A DNA stretch of 64,000 bases from Xylaria sp. FL1777 (taxonomy: Eukaryota; Ascomycota; Sordariomycetes; Xylariales; Xylariaceae). This document shows positions 57,471-64,000 of this stretch, piece after piece. Position 1 is the first letter of the stretch, and each line of letters begins with the position of its first letter. Below the pieces are notes generated by a model, which saw only the letters and a list, made by a program, of their open reading frames with translations, ran no database searches and had not been told where the DNA came from. The translations under genes and the position numbers were made by a program. The stretch lies in assembly GCA_022578965.1 (NCBI GenBank), contig MU400514.1:558001-622000 (forward strand), given 5' to 3'.

Positions 57471-60400
57471 ATGGGAGCCTCTATTCCAGATCTCACATGT
57501 ACCAACAATGATGGCGAGAAGCCTCTCCATTTGGCAGCTAAACAAGGCCACAAAAGCGCCGTGTCTTTCATCCTGAGCAGACTTGAAGAGGCCTCTTCGA
57601 CCATCAGCGAGAAAAATGCGCGAGACAACAACGGGAAGACTGCCTTGCACATTGCCTCTGAAAATAACAGGATGGAGGTTGTAAAAGTCCTTTTAGGGGC
57701 GAACGTGGCCGTCGATCTACCAGACAACCATCGCCGCACCCCTCTCCATCTGGCTGCCGCGAAGGGCCATAGTGAGGTTGTGAAACTTCTCCTCAGCGCC
57801 CTCGCATGTCCTGGTATCCCAGACGAGGAGATGAAGATCCCTCTTCACCTTTCCTCCGCCGAAGGACAGAAAACGGTTACTGATATTCTTCTACAAAGAG
57901 GAAATGGAACGAAAGATAGGCTAGACAATACGGGATGTTCACCGCTTTTCTACGCGGCGGAAAAAGGCCATAGGGACGTCGCCGAGACGCTGAAGCTCCA
58001 AGGTGCGGAAGTTGATTTAAAGAGCAATGGCCGCACCCTGCTCTGGAAGATGGCAGCGGAGGGAAATGTGACTGCTTGCGAGATTCTGATTGATCTCGGA
58101 GCCGACATAGAAGCTACAGACCAGAAAGGATGGACTCCATTATATGCTGCCGCGGAAGCCGACAAAACTGACGCTTTCTGGGCACTCATCCGAAAAAAGG
58201 CGAACAAGAACGCGATGGAGGCTGGTACTGGACTAACGCTCCTCCACCGCGCCGCACGAGACGGCAGTATTAGAGCTGTTAAACTCCTCCTCGGGGCGGG
58301 GGCAGATAAAGAGCAGAAGGACAATTCAGGATGTACGCCACTTTACGTTGCGGCAATGTTAGGTAAGGATGACATCGCACAGGAATTAGTTAACGAAGGA
58401 GCAGCAAAGGAGTCTCCTGATGCCGATGGGAGCACCTGGCTACACCGTGCAGCGCGAGAGGGTAACGCAACGGCGATTACTATTCTCCTTAAATTAGGTG
58501 CAAATACGGAGGCGCGTGACACCTCCAAACGCACCCCCCTCTACGTAGCCGCAGAAGGGAACAATATGGAAGCAGCTAAGGCCTTGGCCACAAACACAGA
58601 TGTCAATGCCCATGATAACACTCCTAAAGGCGGAACGCTACTGCACCGTGCGGCACGAGAAGGCAATATATTCGCGACCGATATTCTCATCGCCCTCGAC
58701 GCCAATGTCGACGCTCTGGACAAACAAGGCCGCACGCCCCTGCATGTAGTAGCCACGAACGCTCGCGGGGTAGTATATAGTCTTAGCGTCAAAGCGAAAC
58801 ATAATCTCAAAGACAATAACGGGCAGACCCCATTGCATATCGCCTGTGGTCACGGAAAGCAGGCGACAGAAATAGTGCAGCTTCTTATCGAATATGGTGC
58901 CGAAGTAAACACTCAGGACCACGATGGCCATACCCCCCTGCACACTGCTGCCGCTCGAGGGGAGCTGGAGATCCTCATCATACTAGTTGCGAACACTAGG
59001 GAGCTTCATGGAACTGACAACAAGAAGAAGACGGCTCTTCATGTTGCCGCGGAGTATGACATGATTGATGCGTTGCAGCTGCTTTTAATTGAGGGCCTGG
59101 ATATAGAGGCACGGGACAAAAAGGGACAGACACCTCTGCACCTTGCTGTCCAGCATGGCAAAACCGCCGCCGCCAGAATACTAATAGCCAAGGGGGCAAA
59201 CCGGGCGGCTGTGGACGCGATTGGATATTGCCCATTACACCATGCCGCAGAAAGAGGATTTGACGACATAATTAAGTTGTTGATTGACATGCGGCCGATT
59301 GTTGATGTAAGATTCCCTGAAGTACTTCTTTCTGGTTGCTGGCTTGGCTCATGACTGTTTTATTCTGTACTGACATCGCGATATCCGTCTTATCATTTGT
59401 AGACTGTGCCGGAGACAAAAGAGCAGTACATTCTTTTCATTCGCAAGTTTATACACGAGACTCTTCGCGAAGCCATCCGTCCCTCCGACCAGCGGGTTAG
59501 GGAACTAGCCACGAAGGCGGTCATCAACGTCTCGAATATCACGAAACGCTGGAAACTGAACCCTGATAGCGGGCCAAACCTCGTCAAGCTTATGCTCTAC
59601 GACTTTGCTATTTTATGTGGTACGTGACCTCTTGTACTACTCGACCGAAGCCGAAGAGAGTAAGCGGAAGTGACTGAACAATAAAACAGATGACAGTACA
59701 TCAATGCACCATGGAAAGCGCGTGGAAAATCTAAAACGCACTCTCAACCGGGTGGCACAGATCACCCAGTCCATGGATCTTGACCAGTCTGGCATAAACA
59801 TCCGGTTTCTCAACTACACCAAAGACGATTCAGGGGATTTTGACAACATGACCGATCTTAAAGCCATATCACGGCAGGTCAACGACGTATTCCAAGAAAA
59901 GCGGAAAGGGTCGAAGTTAGGCGGCAAGTTAGAGGAAAAGATTATTGACCCTTTTGTCAAGAAGAGAATCCAAAATCATGATTTCAAGAAGCCGATTATC
60001 GTTCTTCTGATTACAGATGGAGAGGTATGCTCACAACACATTTACATACCTGAATTGGGCTAACTGACTAATCGTCTGTGTTCTGTTAGCCTCACGAGGA
60101 AAAGGGTGCCCTGAAACAGGTTATCAAGAACTGCAAAAGGTTCCTCGTTGAGAAGGGGTACGGAAACAGCTCGGTTGTCTTTCTTCTCTCGCAGGTCGGT
60201 ACCGATAAATTAGCAACAGAATTTCTCAAGAGCATCGAGAAAGATGAAGACATTTGTCATATGGTTTACTGTTCACCTAGCAGGTTGGATGACATGATCC
60301 ATAAGACACAGGAATACAGCTCCGATGACGAGTATACCGCTAAGGTAGGACTAATCCCCCTACTCCCGGACTAGAAATGATGGGCTAATAGAAGCTCATT

Positions 60401-60505
60401 AAATATGGATAGTTGACCGAGATATTCTTAGCTGCCCTCGAAAATCAAGCCAAGCTGGCTGATACAGCAGTGTGGTCGGATGCTGCTAAAAGTGAACTGA
60501 GATAA
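57471..60505 (+). CDS. Ankyrin-repeat protein fused to a von Willebrand factor A domain
   Basis: Not a named gene. Exons 57471-59306, 59403-59619, 59690-60024, 60090-60344 and 60413-60505 join in phase and give 911 aa. Residues 1-612 are about 18 ankyrin repeats (recurring TPLHLAA / LLHRAAREGN / TPLYVAA units). Residues 613-684 form a helical linker (FIRKFIHETLREAIRPSDQ). The C-terminal domain starts at about 680 with the MIDAS-type motif CDDSTSM (D685/D686-x-S-x-S) and carries LLITDGE at about 790-796 and VVFLLSQVGTD later, the pattern of a vWA domain binding a metal ion. Cytosolic, no signal peptide. An in-frame stop lies 21 bp upstream of the ATG, yet the first residues look like the tail of a preceding repeat, so an upstream exon or a lost N-terminal domain is possible. 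Confidence 0.82.
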
Positions 60506-60695
60506 GAAGTTGTATAAGACTAAGGGACACGAAGGGGTATGAACACCCTGTTTATATACGTAGTGCGGCCTTCCTAACATGAGGTATGAAGTAGCTAGCT
60601 GAATAAACGCATCATATATCTACCATTTTACTAGATACAAGGAGATACAATAAACATCCATCCACCTCATATAAACAGCCTATCCCAAGGTCGTG

Positions 60696-61541
60696 TCATT
60701 CGTAGTTCCTAGCTGCCTCAAACAAGAATCCAAGTAACGCTGCACGCAAATGAACCGAATTCCCTGAAACAGTCTGAATGCGACAGTGATCCCCTGGGCC
60801 GTTTTCCCTGCGTGTGACTAGATTTGGAGAGGTGTTAAATCTAAAGGTAATTAGAAGCAGATGATCCCAGTCGAATACAGCAACATGAATGGCTCCGTGA
60901 GTCATTGCATAATTGGCAGCTTGCTTTATTAGCTTCAAAGAGTTTCCTGCGAAAAAGGAGTGACCGGGTTTTCTCCTTCCCGATGCAATGTGCCGTTTAA
61001 TCTGATCCTGGCGGCGATTTTCGTCCTTATCGAGCTCGAGATATGCGGCATTAAATTCATTTTTAAGGATGATGCCTCTTTTCTTGAATTCGACGATAGC
61101 AAAAATACGACCCCCTAGCTTGTAGACTACATCGCTTCGAATTTGATATGCAGGGTACTCCGAGAGACATAGGATTTCAGGCTGGAGAGCGGACATGACT
61201 TGGTTGACTGGATGCAGAAGATATAGTGCTGCAGCACGTGTCACATCCCCTTCAGATAGAAGCGTTATTGCCTTCTCTTTCCTATAGATGAAGTCTTTAT
61301 GCAGGCCAGCGCTTAAAAGATAAGTATGATATTTGGTGAGCGTACTGGCCCTATGATTCACCCAGAACCCTTCTGGAAGACTGATCCAGAACTTGGGCGG
61401 ATCTGTGTTCTTAGTCGATTCTCCAGAAAGTTGGGTGTCGACCACAGCGCCTGGGGCTTCGCCTGTGTAATTTGGTAAAGATTCCTGGAACGATTCCAGG
61501 ATCGTCGGCGGGTAACCCAATTGACTCGAGGAAAAGGCCAT
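60696..61541 (-). CDS. PD-(D/E)XK nuclease-like protein of unknown function
   Basis: Single-exon, 281 aa. The signature is a PD-(D/E)XK fold core: D137 in RSDVVYKLGG, then E151 and K153 in FAIVEFKKRG, giving D-x13-E-x-K, followed by a QxxxY-type helix (KQAANYAMTHG) and a strand pair HVAVFDWDHLLLITF as in RecB-like and many fungal orphan members of this superfamily. The N-terminal 125 residues have no motif. Acidic and Lys/Arg-rich, no signal peptide, so intracellular. Transcribed away from the kinase-like gene at 62760 across 1.2 kb. Nuclease activity is inferred from the motif; such domains in fungi also occur as inactive or effector domains. Confidence 0.66.
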   Translation of the reverse strand: MAFSSSQLGYPPTILESFQESLPNYTGEAPGAVVDTQLSGESTKNTDPPKFWISLPEGFWVNHRASTLTKYHTYLLSAGLHKDFIYRKEKAITLLSEGDVTRAAALYLLHPVNQVMSALQPEILCLSEYPAYQIRSDVVYKLGGRIFAIVEFKKRGIILKNEFNAAYLELDKDENRRQDQIKRHIASGRRKPGHSFFAGNSLKLIKQAANYAMTHGAIHVAVFDWDHLLLITFRFNTSPNLVTRRENGPGDHCRIQTVSGNSVHLRAALLGFLFEAARNYE

Positions 61542-62759
61542 GTTTGGACAAGAGTGATGTCAGGCTGCTTCAAGTAATAATCTTTTCGGTTATCGACTGT
61601 AGTTTTGAAGAGTGATGGCCAAAAGGATAAAATGCGATTAGTGGAATTCATCATTTTCAATAGAACGGTGACAATGGTGGCTATTTATTTTATTTTGAAC
61701 CGCTCACTACCAAATGCTTCTTATGAGCTAGAATACCAAAACTATAACCGAACTAACAAATAGGCCTAAGAACGTAGGCCAGTGTTGGTTGTTAGTTCCA
61801 ATATGAAAGCCGGATGTCTTAACCCATTAGCTAATTTTATTTTTGTGAGAGTTCTCAGTTAGGCATTGCAAGAGGCTGAGCTCTTTCATATGGCATACTC
61901 GATATTAGTAGGGGCAAAATTGTAATGTGTTTGCCCTCGTTAGTAGTGTGTGCTATAGATCAGAAGTAAGCCTTGTAATGCTAACCAGGCCACTCTAGCT
62001 AGCGTTAGGACCAACAGCTCCCAACATGGACATAACCTATCCAATTAATCACCTGGGTAAGCGAACGAGTGAAACTGTTAGATTCTAACCGCGCGCAATT
62101 CCAAAATTTTACTCTACTCTGCTCCTGCAGCCCCGGTTTGATTGCCCTGTTGGGGCGTGCACACAGGTTGTTAAAGGGGGCACCAAGTAACAGATATCCG
62201 GTAATGAACTGAGTATCTGCTTCTAGCTACAATACTGTAGACAAGTGCTGAATTATACTGGGTAATGATTTTCATCCGCCGAGACCTCAGTTGGAGGGGC
62301 ACGTACTAACCTTCCATCCAGGCGCATCAGGCTGAAATAACCCTACTTATACAAGTTACTCGCTCTCGTCATTATTTGCGATGTCTTAGAGGAGACACTT
62401 GGGTTCGTGGTTGCGACACTAAAACGTCTTTCGCCTATTCAGAATTGGCAGATTCAATCCCCCTCATAACCCCCCTCACGTTCGGTACCCTACCAAGCCA
62501 ACCACGGTCCACCATCAGCCGATTTGTCTTCGAAGCTGCTGAGCACAATTCGTCTTCTAGATTCGCGTCGTAAATATCACACCCCAGATATTACACTGTA
62601 GGTACCTAGCAGTCCCATGCGCCTGCCGATCAGCTCCTCACTTAACTCATGCATTGAATCTAGGTACTCACATGGACCGGCCCAGGTCCATTTCTGGAAA
62701 TACGTGCAAATACAAAAGTTACTGTTGTTGTATCTCGCACATAGGAAGTCTAGCGACGT
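61542..62759. promoter_or_regulatory. Divergent region between nuclease-like and kinase-like genes
   Basis: 1.2 kb between head-to-head start codons, AT-leaning, with no convincing gene. Must contain both promoters. I found no specific regulatory motif. Confidence 0.45.
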
Positions 62760-63842
62760 ATGCATATCGAAATGTCGGCCATGAATTGGGAACCACCTCC
62801 TGATCCCGATCGGCCGGAATGCCCATATGTGCCGGGCTTTGTTGTCCCGGTCACAGAACACGAGCCGCCTGCACCGTTTGGCCAAGGAGGCTATCCCAGC
62901 TCAACACGTCGTAATCCGTCGGAAAGTTTTGTTAGAGAGATGCCTCAAACCCTCCATGTACTTAAATATCCGCCTCTGGACACGCAGTGGCCTGACGAGA
63001 ACCCTCCACCACGTACAGCTATCCTCACCATAACAGAGACGATATCAGTCGGTGCACATCGTCGTGCTCAACTCGCCGTCTGCCAAGTCCTCGTTCGTGC
63101 AAAGAATGAACCGTGCACAGCGGTGGCCAAAATTTACGACTCTTTATACTACTCTCCTCTTGATTGCGATTACATGCCTGTATATGTCGCCCACGAGGCT
63201 GATAAGGACTATAGTCGTGAGGTATTAGCATATAGGCATCTCCAAGCAACCAAAGACCTGCAAAAACCTGGCTTTGCGCCTGATTATTACGGATCCTGGA
63301 CTTTTGAGCTGATGCTAACTCAGCGACGCAAAGAGTATAAACGCTCAATTCGGCTAGTCTTAATTGAGCACATCCGTGGAACTTCCATTCAAAACCTATT
63401 TACCTGCAAGCATCCCAACTCCGCCCCTAACGCGTTTCAGTATGATGAGTCGTATCGCCTAGAAATTATAGCCGAATTACTCGATGGCGTTGCTAAGCAA
63501 TTACACTCGGGGATTGATCAGAACGACCTCGCACCAAGAAATGTCATTCTGGTTCCCAGCCCCAAGGGGGATATAACATCACGACATATACCCAGAGTAG
63601 TACTAATAGATTATAATAGAGCGATTGTGTATGAGCAGACGAAATATGGACGCCATGAATATCCCAATCCAGCAGAACGCTTTTGGACAGGCGGTTTGGA
63701 AGAGTTCCATGGCTGGTGTCCAATTAAATGGGACCTCAGTGATCGAGGAATGAGATCTTATCAGGAGTGGCTTTTTAAGAGATTTGGACGAAATAAGATC
63801 GACTTCGCGCTTGTCGTAGAAGAACTCAAATTCGGCTATTAG
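62760..63842 (+). CDS. Protein-kinase-like (PKL) fold protein
   Basis: Single exon, 360 aa. Kinase-fold landmarks: VAIK-type lysine K124 in AVAKIYD, helix-C glutamate E154 in SREVLAYRHL, hinge-like LVLIEHIRG, catalytic-loop D256 and N261 in DQNDLAPRNVIL, and metal-binding D284 in VVLIDYNRA (DYN instead of DFG). The HRD histidine is replaced by Gln, as in many fungal orphan kinases of this type. The N-terminal ~85 residues are Pro-rich without a domain, and a glycine-rich loop is weak. C-terminal FHGWCPIKWDLSDRGMRSYQEWL is a Trp-rich tail found in fungal orphan kinases. Start at 62760; nearby ATGs at 62772 and 62781 are alternatives. Substrate unknown; it could be a small-molecule or protein kinase, or a pseudokinase. 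Confidence 0.72.
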   Translation: MHIEMSAMNWEPPPDPDRPECPYVPGFVVPVTEHEPPAPFGQGGYPSSTRRNPSESFVREMPQTLHVLKYPPLDTQWPDENPPPRTAILTITETISVGAHRRAQLAVCQVLVRAKNEPCTAVAKIYDSLYYSPLDCDYMPVYVAHEADKDYSREVLAYRHLQATKDLQKPGFAPDYYGSWTFELMLTQRRKEYKRSIRLVLIEHIRGTSIQNLFTCKHPNSAPNAFQYDESYRLEIIAELLDGVAKQLHSGIDQNDLAPRNVILVPSPKGDITSRHIPRVVLIDYNRAIVYEQTKYGRHEYPNPAERFWTGGLEEFHGWCPIKWDLSDRGMRSYQEWLFKRFGRNKIDFALVVEELKFGY

Positions 63843-64000
63843 AAAACTTACCTGTTGTTAAGGACTTATTATAGGCTGTCTTTACAAGGACAGAGCTCGG
63901 GATATATCGGTGCTGTCGGCGAGATATTGTTTGGCCACCCGTACCCTACTGAATGATACATTGGGGAGACAGCAGGTATTCAGGTTCCACGCTTGGCGGG
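63843..64000. other. Right window edge, no gene seen
   Basis: 158 bases of 3' flank of the kinase-like gene without a supportable feature. Confidence 0.6.

Noticed and set aside
50376..63842. Starship, transposon or secondary-metabolite cluster explaining the island
   Set aside because: No tyrosine recombinase captain, transposase, reverse transcriptase, terminal repeats, or PKS/NRPS/terpene core enzyme is visible.
1..64000. CRISPR array or prokaryotic operon features
   Set aside because: Intron-rich fungal genes throughout; no regularly spaced repeats with unique spacers.

Overview
The window is nuclear DNA of a filamentous ascomycete (Pezizomycotina, most likely a Sordariomycete). The evidence is short GT-AG introns with CTAAC/CTGAC branch-like sites, fungal-only families (a Zn2Cys6 regulator, the LRA L-rhamnose enzymes, Prp24 with N-terminal HAT-like repeats), gene-poor AT-rich blocks, and a duplicated gene fragment carrying C-to-T type stop codons as expected from repeat-induced point mutation (RIP). 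The genus cannot be fixed from the sequence. Exon models were built by hand from reading frame, splice signals and family conservation.

Layout. 0-2 kb: minus-strand Zn2Cys6 regulator of the PRO1/RosA/NosA type, cut by the left edge, with a 25-nt microexon. 3.6-7.4 kb: a divergent pair, L-rhamnonate dehydratase (LRA2) and L-rhamnose 1-dehydrogenase (LRA1), sharing a 1.3-kb promoter region. 8.3-9.8 kb: CECR5/HDHD5-like HAD hydrolase. 9.8-16.9 kb: seven kilobases without a convincing gene, including a very AT-rich block. 17-41 kb: conserved housekeeping core with mitochondrial serine hydroxymethyltransferase, ribosomal protein eL19 (start codon split by an intron), GCN1 (2675 aa), a DHX29/YLR419W-type DEVH helicase, and Prp24.

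42-50 kb: a possibly broken membrane-protein gene, a Thr-rich membrane protein of unknown function, a fumarylacetoacetase-family hydrolase, and a membrane-anchored TAP-like serine peptidase. 50-64 kb is an accessory island: a small unrecognised gene, a seven-exon protein with an HEXXH zinc-peptidase motif, a decayed RIP-marked partial copy of the splicing helicase PRP22, an ankyrin-vWA fusion, and a head-to-head pair of a PD-(D/E)XK nuclease-like protein and a protein-kinase-like protein.

The core genes act in translation and its control (eL19, GCN1, helicase), splicing (Prp24) and one-carbon metabolism (SHMT); the left end is sugar catabolism. The island stands apart: peptidase-like, nuclease-like, kinase-like and repeat-scaffold proteins in AT-rich DNA are typical of fungal effector, incompatibility or intragenomic-conflict loci. 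That role is inference, and it is the part most likely to hold something undescribed.
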